Below, one piece after another: positions 10,222 through 19,277 of a stretch of 64,000 nucleotides of DNA (within the stretch, counting starts at the first letter, position 1; every line of letters starts with the position of its first letter). The notes beneath the pieces were generated by a model. The model did no database searches. It was not told the DNA's origin and saw nothing but the letters and a program-made list of their open reading frames with translations. Origin of the DNA: Streptomyces albidoflavus (GTDB taxonomy: Bacteria; Actinomycetota; Actinomycetes; Streptomycetales; Streptomycetaceae); the NCBI RefSeq assembly GCF_000719955.1, contig NZ_JOII01000024.1:25754-89753 (forward strand). The letters run 5' to 3'. The position numbers were made by a program, and so were the translations under genes.

Positions 10222-11948
10222 CGACAGCGGGGGAGCGGACCACCCGGCCGGGGACGGGCCGCCGCAGGGAGACCATGCTCATCATCGGGGCGGGGCTCGG
10301 CGGCCTCTCCACCGGCTGCTACGCCCAGATGAACGGCTACCGCACCAAGGTCCTGGAGATGCACGAGCTGCCCGGCGGCTGCTGCACCTCCTGGGAACGC
10401 GGCGACTACACCCTGGACGCCTGCGTCAGCTGGATGCTGGGGAGCGGCCCGGGCAACGAGATGCACCAGATCTGGCTGGAGCTGGGCGCCCTCCAGGGCA
10501 AGGAGGTCCGCCACTTCGACGTCTTCAACGTCGTGCGCGGACAGGACGGCCGGGCCGTCTACTTCTACTCCGACCCCGACCGCCTACAGGCCCACCTGAC
10601 CGCCCTCTCACCCGCCGACGCGCGGCAGATCAAGGAGTTCTGCAGCCACCTGCGCGCCTTCCGCAAGGCCCTCGCGGTCTACCCCTTCCTCAAACCCGTC
10701 GGGCTGATGGGCCGCGTCGAGCGGCTGCGCATGCTCGCCTCCTTCGTCCCGTACGCCAATGCCGTCCGGAAGACGATCTCGGTGCTGATGGCCCAGTACT
10801 CGGGCCGGTTCAAGGACCCGCTGCTGCGCCACGCGTTCAACTTCGTCCTCTACGAGAAGCACCCCAACTTCCCCGTCCTGCCCACCCACTTCCAGCTCGC
10901 CTCGCACGCCAACCTCTCCGCCGGCGTCCCCGAGGGCGGCTCGCTCGGTGTCGCCCGGTCGATCGAGCGCCGCTATCTCGGGCTCGGCGGCGAGGTCGCG
11001 TACAACACCAAGGTCGAGGAGGTGATCGTCGAGAACGACCGGGCCGCGGGCGTACGCCTCAGTGACGGGCGCGAACTGCGGGCCGACATCGTGGTGTCGG
11101 CGGCCGACGGGCCCACCACCATCAACAAGTTCCTCGGCGGCCGCTACCTCGACGACGCCTACCGGAAGCTCTACACCGAGACCCTGCACCAGCCCGGCAT
11201 GGTCTTCCCCGGCTACTTCACCCTCTTCCTCGGCCTCAAGCGGAGCTTCCCCGAGGCCGAACCCTGCACCACCTACCTCCTGACCGACGAGCAGGCCGCC
11301 GAACTGACCGGCATCCGCCACCCCAGCATCAACGTCCAGTTCCGCAACCGCCACTACCCGGAACTCTCCCCGCCGGGCACCAGCGTCGTCTACGCCACCT
11401 ACTTCTGCGACATCGCCCCCTGGCGCGCCCTGGACGAGGGGCCCGAGCAGGCCACCCGCCGCCGGGGCGGGCAGGAGCTGCACACGCTCCCCGTCCGTCA
11501 CGGCCGGGGCTACTACGCGGCCAAACGCCGGGCCAGGACCGCGCTGGTGAGCTTCCTGGAGGAGCGCTTCCCGGGCCTCACGGAGTCGATCGCCGTCCGC
11601 GACGTCTCCAGCCCCCTGACGCAGGTCCGCTACACCGGCAACCACGACGGGACGGTGCTCGGCTGGCAGCCGTTCGTGGAGAGCGGCGAGACGCTGGAGG
11701 AGCTGGTGAAGAAGCACGGTCCCGGGCTGCCCGGCCTCGCCGACTTCTACCAGTCTGGTGTCTGGGCGACCACCGGCGGCCTGATCCGCGCCGCCGCCGC
11801 CGGCCGCCACGTCATGCAGTTCGTCTGCCGCGACGACGGCGTGCCCTTCACCGCCTCCGTCGACACCTCCGCCCCGCCCCCCACCCACCTCGTCATCCCC
11901 GTCGGGCCGCAGGACGGCCCCGCCCAGGCCCCTAAGGAGCCGCAGTGA
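10218..11948 (+). CDS. ftdD: second FAD-dependent oxidoreductase of PTM ring formation
   Basis: This 576-aa paralogue of the preceding protein has LIIGAGLGGLSTGCYAQ near residue 21 as its FAD-binding motif, then LPGGCCTSW, GGSLGVARS and YTGNHDG. Start ATG 10218 overlaps the previous stop as ATGA and has AAGGAAAGG 8 bases upstream; a longer in-frame extension to 10032 would run inside ftdC and is rejected. Near residue 410 it carries an extra Arg/Gly-rich stretch (ATRRRGGQELH) absent from the upstream paralogue. The family role is oxidation/cyclisation of the polyene tetramate. Substrate order between the two FAD enzymes cannot be read from the sequence. Confidence 0.9.
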   Translation: MTTAGERTTRPGTGRRRETMLIIGAGLGGLSTGCYAQMNGYRTKVLEMHELPGGCCTSWERGDYTLDACVSWMLGSGPGNEMHQIWLELGALQGKEVRHFDVFNVVRGQDGRAVYFYSDPDRLQAHLTALSPADARQIKEFCSHLRAFRKALAVYPFLKPVGLMGRVERLRMLASFVPYANAVRKTISVLMAQYSGRFKDPLLRHAFNFVLYEKHPNFPVLPTHFQLASHANLSAGVPEGGSLGVARSIERRYLGLGGEVAYNTKVEEVIVENDRAAGVRLSDGRELRADIVVSAADGPTTINKFLGGRYLDDAYRKLYTETLHQPGMVFPGYFTLFLGLKRSFPEAEPCTTYLLTDEQAAELTGIRHPSINVQFRNRHYPELSPPGTSVVYATYFCDIAPWRALDEGPEQATRRRGGQELHTLPVRHGRGYYAAKRRARTALVSFLEERFPGLTESIAVRDVSSPLTQVRYTGNHDGTVLGWQPFVESGETLEELVKKHGPGLPGLADFYQSGVWATTGGLIRAAAAGRHVMQFVCRDDGVPFTASVDTSAPPPTHLVIPVGPQDGPAQAPKEPQ

Positions 11949-13000
11949 AGATCAGCAAGTGGGTGGTCCGCGAACACGTCGAGGGCGCCCCCGACGTCGG
12001 CCGGGTCTACGAGAAGGTGACCGAGGAGGTCCCCGTCGACCTCGCCGAGAACGAGATGCTGCTCAAGACCCTCTACGTCTCGGTCGACCCCTACCTCCAG
12101 GGCATCGCCCTCGACACCCCGGTCGGCGACGCCATGGGCGCCGACTCGATCATGGAGGTGCTGGCGGCAGGCCCCCGCGCCGCCCACCGCCCCGGAGACC
12201 TCGTCCAGGGCTTCGGCGGCTGGCAGTCCCACGTGATCAGCGACGGCGCCCCCAGGCTCTGGCAGACCGGCACCTTCCCGATGGTCTTCCCCGCCTACCG
12301 CCGCCTGCAGCGCCACTGGTACGACGAGGCGCTGCCCCTGCAGACCGCGCTCAGCGCCATGGGCGGCCCGGGCATGACCGCCTGGGGCACCCTCACCACC
12401 TTCCTGGACCCCCGACCGGGCGAGACCCTCGTGGTCAGCGGCGCCTCCGGAGCCGTCGGCACCCTGGTCGGCCAGCTCGCCCGGCTGGCCGGCGCCCGCG
12501 TCGTCGGCACCACCTCCAGCCCCGCGAAGGCGGCCTACCTGCGGGAACTCGGCTTCGACGAGGTCGTCCGCTACCGGCACGGCGACAGCGCCGAGCAGGT
12601 GGGCGAGGCGCTGGACCGGGCCGCGCCCGACGGCGTCGACCACTACTTCGACAACCTCGGCGGCGCCGTCACCGACGCGGTCTTCGCCCGGCTCACCGTC
12701 GGCAGCAAGGTCGCCGTCTGCTGGCAGTGGGCCACCCAGGTGGGCCGCGAGGCGGTCGGGCCGCGACTGCTGCCGTACATCATGTTCCCCCGCACCACCG
12801 TGCGCGGGATCTTCTCCCTGGAGTGGTTCACCGAGGCCAACTGGCAGGCGCTCCACGCCGATCTCGGCGACCGCCTGCGGCGCGACGAGGTGGTCTGCGA
12901 CCACACGCTGCACCAGGGGTTCGACGCCATCCCGGACGCCTACGCCAGCCTCTACCACGACCGCACCGCCAACTTCGGCAAAGTCCTGGTCGCCCTCTGA
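11945..13000 (+). CDS. ftdE: NADPH-dependent MDR reductase, PTM inner-ring cyclase
   Basis: This 351-aa medium-chain dehydrogenase/reductase is of the zinc-independent prostaglandin/leukotriene reductase type. SVDPYLQG near residue 45 is characteristic of that group, VVSGASGAVGTLVGQLARLAG near 162 is the nucleotide-binding turn, and DHYFDNLGGAVTDAV near 232 matches the PTGR family. No structural-zinc Cys cluster is seen. GTG 11945 overlaps the upstream TGA (GTGA) and has AAGGAG 4 bases before it. In PTM clusters the homologues (FtdE, IkaC, OX4) use NADPH to close the inner ring by reductive Michael-type cyclisation; this is inferred by family and synteny. Confidence 0.9.
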   Translation: MKISKWVVREHVEGAPDVGRVYEKVTEEVPVDLAENEMLLKTLYVSVDPYLQGIALDTPVGDAMGADSIMEVLAAGPRAAHRPGDLVQGFGGWQSHVISDGAPRLWQTGTFPMVFPAYRRLQRHWYDEALPLQTALSAMGGPGMTAWGTLTTFLDPRPGETLVVSGASGAVGTLVGQLARLAGARVVGTTSSPAKAAYLRELGFDEVVRYRHGDSAEQVGEALDRAAPDGVDHYFDNLGGAVTDAVFARLTVGSKVAVCWQWATQVGREAVGPRLLPYIMFPRTTVRGIFSLEWFTEANWQALHADLGDRLRRDEVVCDHTLHQGFDAIPDAYASLYHDRTANFGKVLVAL

Positions 13001-13040
13001 CCCGGTGCCCACGCCCGCACGCCCACTGCCCGGAGGTACC

Positions 13041-14240
13041 TTGTCCGCCGCAACACCCGCCCCCGCCGGAGCCGTTCCGCCGCTCGCCCCGCTCCACCGC
13101 CGGGCGCCCGCCGAGCCGGGACCGCCTCGGCCGTGCACCCTGCCCGACGGTTCCCCCGGCTGGCTGGTCGACCGCTACGCCGACGTACGGCAGGTGCTCA
13201 GCGACAGCCGGTTCGGCCGCGCCGGGCTCTACCTCCAGGACGGCCCCTCCCGTTCCCAGGCGGCCGGACTGGTGGACGACCCGGAGCTGATGTTCAACCA
13301 GGACGGCGTCGAGCACCTGCGGCTGCGCCGCACCCTGCGCCGGGCCTTCACCCCGAGGGCCGTCGCCCGGTGGCGCCCCTGGATCGCCTCGATCGTCGAC
13401 CAGCTCCTGGACGACCTGTCGGCGCGGCGCGGACCGGTGGACGCCGTCGCCGAGTTCACCCTGCCGCTGCCGGTCGCCGTGATCAGCCGCCTGATGGGCC
13501 TCGACGCCTCGGTGCGCGGCCGGATGCGCCACTGGAGCGAACACGCCTTCTCCGACGGCACCCGGCCCAAGGACGAGGTGGACGCGGCGCTCGCGGAGTT
13601 CACCGCCTTCGGCGCCCGACTGCTCGCCCAGCGGCGCCGGGCCCCCGGCGACGACCTGGTCAGCAGCCTGGTGCGGGCCGCCGACGCCGAGGGCGGCATC
13701 CCCGAGGACCGTCTCGTCAGCCTGGTCTGCGGCCTGGTGGCCGGCGGCCACGACAGCACCATGACGATGCTCGGCAACTCCCTGCTCTACCTGCTCGCGG
13801 AACGGCCCGAGGAGTGGCCCCGGCTGGCCGACGAACCCTCGGCGGAGCTGGCCGCCGCCCGCCTGATCCACCTGATCCCGCTCGGCGACGACCCGGGCAG
13901 CACCCGCTGCGCCACCGAGGACGCCGAGGTCGGGGGCGTCCTCATCCCGGCCGGCGCGGTGGTCCTCGCCGACTCCACCACCGCCAACCGCGACCCGTCG
14001 GTCTTCCCGGCCGCGCAGACCGAGGCCCTCTTCACCCCGCTGCCGGCGCCCACCCTCGCCTTCGGCGCCGGGCCCCACTACTGCCTGGGCGCCTGGCTCG
14101 CCCGGCTCGAACTCCACCTGGCCCTGCACCGGCTGGCGGTCCGCTTCCCCGGGCTGCGGCTCGCGGAACCGGAGAAGCCGGTCCGCTGGCGCCCGGCCGG
14201 CACCTCACGCAGCCCCGAACGGCTCCCGGTCACCTGGTGA
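13041..14240 (+). CDS. ftdF: cytochrome P450, PTM tailoring, atypical K-helix
   Basis: This 399-aa bacterial P450 has an intact heme loop FGAGPHYCLG (Cys near residue 348) and an oxygen-binding I-helix AGGHDST near 234. Aligned on the downstream IPLG and ATED blocks, the usual ExxR of the K helix reads R-L-I-H (about 274-277), so both charged residues are missing. The start is TTG 13041, preceded by GGAGG 4 bases upstream; the in-frame GTG at 13005 lacks such a site. It lies 40 bases after the reductase and is the last gene of the operon. Family members oxidise the finished PTM skeleton (hydroxylation, epoxidation or methyl oxidation). Whether this enzyme is active is uncertain because of the altered motif. 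Confidence 0.88.
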   Translation: MSAATPAPAGAVPPLAPLHRRAPAEPGPPRPCTLPDGSPGWLVDRYADVRQVLSDSRFGRAGLYLQDGPSRSQAAGLVDDPELMFNQDGVEHLRLRRTLRRAFTPRAVARWRPWIASIVDQLLDDLSARRGPVDAVAEFTLPLPVAVISRLMGLDASVRGRMRHWSEHAFSDGTRPKDEVDAALAEFTAFGARLLAQRRRAPGDDLVSSLVRAADAEGGIPEDRLVSLVCGLVAGGHDSTMTMLGNSLLYLLAERPEEWPRLADEPSAELAAARLIHLIPLGDDPGSTRCATEDAEVGGVLIPAGAVVLADSTTANRDPSVFPAAQTEALFTPLPAPTLAFGAGPHYCLGAWLARLELHLALHRLAVRFPGLRLAEPEKPVRWRPAGTSRSPERLPVTW

Positions 14241-14249
14241 TCCGGAGCC

Positions 14250-14287
14250 CCGTGCGGGGTGCGCGCCGCCGCGCGCACCCCGCACGG
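14250..14287. terminator. bidirectional hairpin terminator
   Basis: Perfect 16-bp inverted repeat (CCGTGCGGGGTGCGCG and its complement) with a 6-base loop, sitting between the convergent P450 and amidase genes. No U-tract follows, as is usual in Streptomyces. Confidence 0.8.
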
Positions 14288-14294
14288 CGACCGC

Positions 14295-14897
14295 TCAGGC
14301 GGCCTTGACGAGCTTGATGTACCGGTCCCAGTCCCACAGCGGACCAGGGTCGGTGTGGGTGGCGCCGGGCACCTCGTGGTGGCCGATGATGTGCGCCCGC
14401 GTCTTCGGGACGGCGTACGAGTCGCAGATCGCGGCGGTGAGCGCGGCCGAGGCGGAGTACATCGCGTCGGTGAAGTACTCCGGCTTGTCGACCCACCCCT
14501 CGTGCTCGATGCCGACGCTGCGGGTGTTGTAGTCCCAGTTGCCCGCGTGCCAGGCGACGTCCGCCTCGCGCACGCACTGGGCGACTCGGCCGTCGGCCGA
14601 GCGCACCACGTAATGGGCCGAGACCTTCTTGGCCGGGTTCTGGAAGATGCCGAGGGTGTCGGCGTAGGTCTCCTGCGTCACGTGGATGACGACGAAGTCC
14701 ACCGGGTACTGGCGCGGCCGGTTGGCGACCGTGTAGTTGCCGGGCGCGGCCGGCACCCAGTCGGCGTCCGGGCGCTGCTGGGCCTCCACCCGGCCGGCGA
14801 AGGCGGGCCCGGCCGAGCCGGCGAGCAGCACGGCCGGCAGGGCGGCCGCGCCCTTCAGCAGTCTTCTGCGGGCGACGGAGCTTCGGGGACGTTCCAC
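14295..14897 (-). CDS. exported N-acetylmuramoyl-L-alanine amidase
   Basis: This 200-aa protein begins with a twin-arginine-like signal (ARRRLLKGAAAL, cleavage likely after AFA), followed by an Amidase_2/PGRP domain that cleaves the amide between muramic acid and the stem peptide. Zinc ligands are visible as the His of FVVIHVTQ, the His of ATHTDPGP and the Asp in the same segment, the AmpD-type arrangement. AWHAGNWDYN and SVGIEHEG are family blocks. GTG 14897 is chosen because AGAGGCAGG precedes it and it places the signal peptide at the N-terminus; the longer open frame upstream has no ribosome site. It is probably a peptidoglycan remodelling enzyme unrelated to the PTM operon. Confidence 0.87.
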   Translation of the reverse strand: MERPRSSVARRRLLKGAAALPAVLLAGSAGPAFAGRVEAQQRPDADWVPAAPGNYTVANRPRQYPVDFVVIHVTQETYADTLGIFQNPAKKVSAHYVVRSADGRVAQCVREADVAWHAGNWDYNTRSVGIEHEGWVDKPEYFTDAMYSASAALTAAICDSYAVPKTRAHIIGHHEVPGATHTDPGPLWDWDRYIKLVKAA

Positions 14898-15129
14898 GGC
14901 GGTCCTGCCTCTCGGTGGGGGGTACCGGGCCGCCGCCACGGCAGCCCGCTGAACCGCCCCGCCCCGGGCATGGGGCACCGAGGCGGGGGTGGCGCGCGTA
15001 CAGAGGGTGCGGGTCGCACCGCGGGCCGGGCGTGCGCACCGGCGCGGTGACGACAGCACGGTACGCGCGTAGATGACCGGGCGGTAGGGGTACGGGGGAG
15101 CGGGCCGACGCCGCGTCAGCCCGGCCCGT

Positions 15130-16560
15130 TCACTCCTCGGCCCAGAGCGTCCCGGCCCCCTCCACCACACCCGCGATCCGCTCCGCCGTCGCCTCGTCGC
15201 GGGGCAGCGGGTCCAGCAGCGGGCCGTCGGTGGTGCCCCAGCGGCGGGCCACGGCGGCCGGGTCCTCTCCGGTCAGCAGCCCCGCGGCCTGCGCGGCGGC
15301 GCCGAGTGCGACCAGTTCGCCGGCGCGCGGCACCCGCACCGGACGCCCCGTCAGCCGCCGCACCGTCTCCTGCCAGGCGGTGCCCCGCGCGCCGCCGCCG
15401 ATGAGCAGCACCGGCTCCGCCGGGTCGGCGTCGGCGTCCAGGACCAGGCCGAGGGCGTCGAGCAGCGAGTGCACCGCGCCGTCGTAGGCGGCCTGGAGGA
15501 TCTGGCCCGGGGTGGTGTCGTGCCGCAGGCCCGTCAGCAGGCCCGAGGCGTGCGGGAGGTTCGGGGTGCGTTCTCCGTCGAGGTACGGCAGGAAGGTGGC
15601 GGAGCCGCCGGGCTCGACCGCCTCGCGGTCCAGGCCGAAGAGGGCGGCGACGCGGTCCACGGCCTGGGTGCAGTTGAGGGTGCAGGCCAGCGGCAGCCAG
15701 TCGCCCCGGGCGTCGGCGAAGCCCGCGACGGTCCCGGTCGGGTCGGCGGGCCGGCGCGTGGAGACCGCGTAGGCCGTGCCGGAGGTGCCCAGGCTCAGCA
15801 CCGGGGTGCCGGGGCGCAGCCCGAGGCCGAGCGCGGCCGCCGCGTTGTCCCCGGTCCCGGCGGCGACCAGGGTGCCCCGGGCGAAGGGCAGTTCACCCTC
15901 GCGGACGGTGCCCGCGACCTCCCCGGGCGCCACCACCTCGGGGAGCAACCCCCGGTCCAGGCCGATCAGTTCCAGCACCGTGTCGTCGTACGCCTCCGTC
16001 GGCCCCGCCCACCAGCCGGTGCCCGAGGCGTCGCCGCGGTCGGTGGTGCCGCGTCCGGTGAGCCGTTCGGTGAGGTAGTCGTGGGGGAGGCGGACGGCGG
16101 CGGTGGCACGGGCGGACTCGGGCTCGTGCTCGGCCAGCCAGGCCCACTTGGCGGCGGTGAAGGAGGCGCCGGGGACGCTGCCGATCCGGTCGGCCCAGAC
16201 CTGCGGACCGCCGAGTTCCGCCACCAGGCGGCGCGCCTGCGGGGCCGAGCGCACGTCGTTCCAGAGCAGCGCCGGGCGGACGGGGGAGCCCTCGGCGTCC
16301 AGCGTGACCAGGCCGTGCTGCTGGCCCCCGACCGAGACGGCGGCGGCCTGGTGGGCGGCGGGGCCGCAGGCGCGCACCGCCTCGGTCAGCGCCGACCACC
16401 AGTCGCGCGGGTCGCTCTCGCGGCCGGCTCCGGTGGTGACGCGGTGCGGTGCCTGGCCGGTCGCCACGATCCGGCCGGTCCCCACGTCGACCACGAGGGC
16501 CTTGGCGGACTGGGTGGAACTGTCGATTCCGACGACGAGCGGGCCCTCGGCGGTTGACAT
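15130..16560 (-). CDS. xylB: xylulokinase
   Basis: This 476-aa FGGY-family sugar kinase phosphorylates D-xylulose to xylulose 5-phosphate. The N-terminal phosphate-binding segment GIDSSTQSAKALVVD is at residues 11-25. The C-terminal half has LSLGTSGTAYAV and LLIGGGARGTAWQETV, which matches xylulokinases rather than glycerol kinases. ATG 16560 has GGAGAGG just upstream. It is transcribed away from xylA across a 186-base shared promoter region, so both steps from xylose to the pentose phosphate pathway sit together. Confidence 0.93.
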   Translation of the reverse strand: MSTAEGPLVVGIDSSTQSAKALVVDVGTGRIVATGQAPHRVTTGAGRESDPRDWWSALTEAVRACGPAAHQAAAVSVGGQQHGLVTLDAEGSPVRPALLWNDVRSAPQARRLVAELGGPQVWADRIGSVPGASFTAAKWAWLAEHEPESARATAAVRLPHDYLTERLTGRGTTDRGDASGTGWWAGPTEAYDDTVLELIGLDRGLLPEVVAPGEVAGTVREGELPFARGTLVAAGTGDNAAAALGLGLRPGTPVLSLGTSGTAYAVSTRRPADPTGTVAGFADARGDWLPLACTLNCTQAVDRVAALFGLDREAVEPGGSATFLPYLDGERTPNLPHASGLLTGLRHDTTPGQILQAAYDGAVHSLLDALGLVLDADADPAEPVLLIGGGARGTAWQETVRRLTGRPVRVPRAGELVALGAAAQAAGLLTGEDPAAVARRWGTTDGPLLDPLPRDEATAERIAGVVEGAGTLWAEE

Positions 16561-16746
16561 CGGCCTCTCCGTCTCTGCTGGTGGGCCGTCGCGCGCCGGG
16601 GGTGCGTGGACGGCGGTGTCCTGGGTGGTGGGCCGAGCCTGCCACGCCCGGCCTCCCCGGGTCGACCGTCCCGGCCCCTTCCCATCCCGCCCTGGCGCCA
16701 GTAATTTGTCAACGCCGCGAACGAATACCTTTCAGGGAGCCGCTCC
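16561..16746. promoter_or_regulatory. divergent xylB/xylA promoter region
   Basis: 186 bases between the two starts. The A/T-rich patch at 16701-16731 (GTAATTTGTC to AATACCTTT) is the only low-GC part and contains a TTGTCA element at 16706; no good -10 at standard spacing was found. AGGGAG at 16734 is the xylA ribosome site. A ROK-type xylose repressor is the expected regulator in this genus, but no clear palindrome is seen. Confidence 0.5.
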
Positions 16747-17913
16747 ATGACGTACCAGCCCACCCCCGCGGACAAGTTCACCTTCGGCCTGTGGACCGTC
16801 GGCTGGCAGGGCCGCGACCCGTTCGGCGACGCGTCCCGGCCCGCCCTGGACCCGGTCACCTCGGTGCACCGGCTGGCCGAACTCGGCGCCCACGGCGTCA
16901 CCTTCCACGACGACGACCTCATCCCCTTCGGCGCTTCGCACACCGAGCGCGAGGCGGTCGTGAAGCGGTTCCGGCAGGCCCTGGACGCCACCGGGATGAA
17001 GGTCCCGATGGCCACCACCAACCTCTTCACCCACCCGGTCTTCAAGGACGGCGGCTTCACCGCCAACGACCGCGACGTCCGCCGCTACGCCCTGCGCAAG
17101 ACGCTGCGCAACATCGACCTCGCCGCCGAACTCGGCGCCACCACCTATGTGGCCTGGGGCGGTCGCGAGGGTGCCGAGTCGGGCGGCGCCAAGGACGTCC
17201 GCCTCGCCCTCGACCGGATGAAGGAAGCCTTCGACCTGCTCGGCGAGTACGTCCTCGACCAGGGCTACGACCTGCGCTTCGCCATCGAGCCGAAGCCCAA
17301 CGAGCCGCGCGGCGACATCCTCCTCCCCACCATCGGCCACGCCCTCGCCTTCATCGAGCGCCTCGAACGCCCCCACCTGTACGGCGTCAACCCGGAGGTC
17401 GGCCACGAGCAGATGGCCGGACTCAACTTCCCGCACGGCATCGCCCAGGCCCTGTGGTCCGGCAAGCTCTTCCACCTGGACCTCAACGGCCAGTCCGGCA
17501 TCAAGTACGACCAGGACCTCCGGTTCGGCGCGGGCGACCTCAGGTCGGCGTTCTGGCTGGTCGACCTGTTGGAGACCGCCGGGTACGACGGGCCGAGGCA
17601 CTTCGACTTCAAGCCGCCGCGCACCGAGGACCTGGAGGGCGTCTGGGAGTCGGCCGCCGGCTGCATGCGCAACTACCTGATCCTCAAGGAGCGGGCCGCC
17701 GCCTTCCGCGCCGACCCCGAGGTCCAGGAGGCGCTGCGCGCCGCCCGCCTGCCCGAACTGGCCCTGCCCACGGCCGAGGACGGCCTCGCCGGGCTGCTCG
17801 CCGACCGCTCCGCCTTCGAGGAGTTCGACGTGGACGAGGCCGCCGCCCGGGGCATGGCCTTCGAGCGTCTCGACCAGCTGGCCATGGACCACCTGCTGGC
17901 CGCCCGGGGCTGA
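16747..17913 (+). CDS. xylA: xylose isomerase
   Basis: This 388-aa class I xylose isomerase interconverts D-xylose and D-xylulose. The N-terminus [16 protein letters not shown] is diagnostic. The catalytic His is in VTFHDDDL (about 53), metal-binding residues are in [13 protein letters not shown] (about 180) and [11 protein letters not shown] (about 216), and LFHLDLNGQ and the following DQD/DLR segment complete the site. Length equals the Streptomyces enzymes. ATG 16747 follows AGGGAG by 7 bases. Divergent xylB supplies the next step. Confidence 0.97.
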   Translation: MTYQPTPADKFTFGLWTVGWQGRDPFGDASRPALDPVTSVHRLAELGAHGVTFHDDDLIPFGASHTEREAVVKRFRQALDATGMKVPMATTNLFTHPVFKDGGFTANDRDVRRYALRKTLRNIDLAAELGATTYVAWGGREGAESGGAKDVRLALDRMKEAFDLLGEYVLDQGYDLRFAIEPKPNEPRGDILLPTIGHALAFIERLERPHLYGVNPEVGHEQMAGLNFPHGIAQALWSGKLFHLDLNGQSGIKYDQDLRFGAGDLRSAFWLVDLLETAGYDGPRHFDFKPPRTEDLEGVWESAAGCMRNYLILKERAAAFRADPEVQEALRAARLPELALPTAEDGLAGLLADRSAFEEFDVDEAAARGMAFERLDQLAMDHLLAARG

Positions 17914-17932
17914 CCCGGCCCCGGTTCCGTAC

Positions 17933-17970
17933 GGCCGCCGGGCGGAGGACCCCCGCTCCGCCCGGCGGCC
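17933..17970 (+). terminator. xylA terminator hairpin
   Basis: Perfect 14-bp stem (GGCCGCCGGGCGGA and complement) with a 10-base loop, 20 bases after the xylA stop. Confidence 0.75.
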
Positions 17971-18045
17971 CGAAGTTGTCCGGGATCTGTCGCGATTCCC
18001 TTCCAGGGGTGGTCATCTGACACGGCATCAGGCGAACCTGGTGTC

Positions 18046-18576
18046 ATGGCCACCCCGCCCGAACCACCCCAGCCCCCGACCCCGCCGCCCGGTGAGGGCG
18101 GACCCGGCCGTGAGCCGGTGCCCCCGCCGCCGGGCCCGCCCGTGCCGGGCCCCGACGACCCCGGGACGCTCGCCTTCGGCTCCGGTGGGGGCGGCCACCA
18201 GGGCGGACCCTGGCCGCCGCCCCCGCCGGGCGACGGCGGCCGGCGCCGCGGCCTGCTGATGCTGATCGCGGCCGCCGTGGCCGTGGCCGCCATCGCCCTC
18301 GTCCTGATCCTGCTCGCCGGGCGCGACGGGGAGGACGACCGGCCGCCCTCCGGCCCGCAGCCGACGGCCACCGCCTCCGAGGAGACCCCGGAGCCGGACG
18401 AGACGGCACCGGACGACGCGCCGACCGCCTGGCCCTCGGACTTCCCCTCGGACTTCCCTTCCGACTTCCCGACGGAGTTCCCGAGCGACTTCCCCTCGGG
18501 CTTCCCCACGGAACTCCCGAGCGACTTCCCGACCGAGGCGCTGCCCTCGGACTGGCCCTCGGGCTCCGGGGGCTGA
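18046..18576 (+). CDS. Pro-rich membrane-anchored protein with SDFP repeats
   Basis: This 176-aa protein belongs to no recognised enzyme family. Residues 1-64 are a cytoplasmic Pro/Gly-rich region ending in the basic GGRRRG. A single hydrophobic segment follows (about 69-89, LLMLIAAAVAVAAIALVLIL), then an acidic Thr/Ser/Pro linker. The last 45 residues consist of degenerate four-residue units of the type SDFP, TEFP, SGFP, TELP. The outside part is therefore a low-complexity, strongly acidic tail, perhaps a wall spacer or a surface-display remnant. ATG 18046 lacks a clear ribosome site. Codon positions keep the Streptomyces G/C bias throughout, so this is real coding sequence. Confidence 0.72.
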   Translation: MATPPEPPQPPTPPPGEGGPGREPVPPPPGPPVPGPDDPGTLAFGSGGGGHQGGPWPPPPPGDGGRRRGLLMLIAAAVAVAAIALVLILLAGRDGEDDRPPSGPQPTATASEETPEPDETAPDDAPTAWPSDFPSDFPSDFPTEFPSDFPSGFPTELPSDFPTEALPSDWPSGSGG

Positions 18577-18585
18577 CCGCACACG

Positions 18586-18623
18586 CCGACGGCGCCGGCC
18601 CGGGAAGCGGGCGGCGCCGTCGG
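18586..18623. terminator. bidirectional hairpin terminator
   Basis: Perfect 12-bp inverted repeat (CCGACGGCGCCG with its complement), 14-base loop, between two convergent small genes. Confidence 0.6.
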
Positions 18624-18655
18624 GACCGGCGGGAGGAGGACGCCGGTCGTGGGGG

Positions 18656-19003
18656 TCAGCAGTGGTTGGGCACGTTGCCCTTGTCGTTGCCCTTCAGGTA
18701 GACGGCGCTGACGTAACCGATGCCCCCGCTGTTCAGCTGCAGCCGGACCCAGTTGCGGTTGGAGATGCCCTTGTCGTTGACGAGGTCCCCCTCCAGCCAG
18801 CACAGGCCGGTGTAGCTGTAGCCGTTGTTGACGTGGCTGACGACCCGTTCCCCGAGGGCCGGTCCCGCGTGCACCTTGCCGTGGGTCCAGGCGACGACCG
18901 CCGTGGCCGCCTGGGCCGGTCCGGCTCCGATCGCCAGGGCCCCCACCAGGGCCGCCCCCGTTCCGGCGATCCTCAGTGTGCGCTTCAGCCTGCTGGTGGA
19001 CAT
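18656..19003 (-). CDS. small secreted SH3-like domain protein
   Basis: This 115-aa protein has a Sec signal (basic SRLKRTLR, hydrophobic core AGTGAALVGALAIGAG, cleavage after AQA). The mature domain is about 80 residues and resembles bacterial SH3 domains: VHAGPALGERVVSHV, then YTGLCWLEGD, NWVRLQLN and GYVSAVYLKG. Two Cys (one mid-domain, one C-terminal) could form a disulfide. GGGAGAG lies 3 bases before ATG 19003. Such proteins are common in Streptomyces secretomes and are thought to bind the cell wall; the ligand is unknown. Confidence 0.8.
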   Translation of the reverse strand: MSTSRLKRTLRIAGTGAALVGALAIGAGPAQAATAVVAWTHGKVHAGPALGERVVSHVNNGYSYTGLCWLEGDLVNDKGISNRNWVRLQLNSGGIGYVSAVYLKGNDKGNVPNHC

Positions 19004-19277
19004 GTGCTCTCCCGTGGTGGTGTGGACACGGCACGGCGAATCCCACCGCCGTGACCGCGAGCCGGCCGCCGGACGCCCCGGCGGCGCGCCCCCGGGGTTC
19101 CGGCCGCGGTCCGTGGCCCCTGAAGCCATGCCCCCAACGGTCGCCGAACCAAGATCACCCTTCAATCGCCCGCCGGGGGGAGAGCGCGGCCGGACGTTCG
19201 CGGCGCACGGGCCGGAGCGACACCGCGCGCCGGTACACGCCCCGGACCTGCTGACCACAGCGGTCGGCCCCGCTCGC

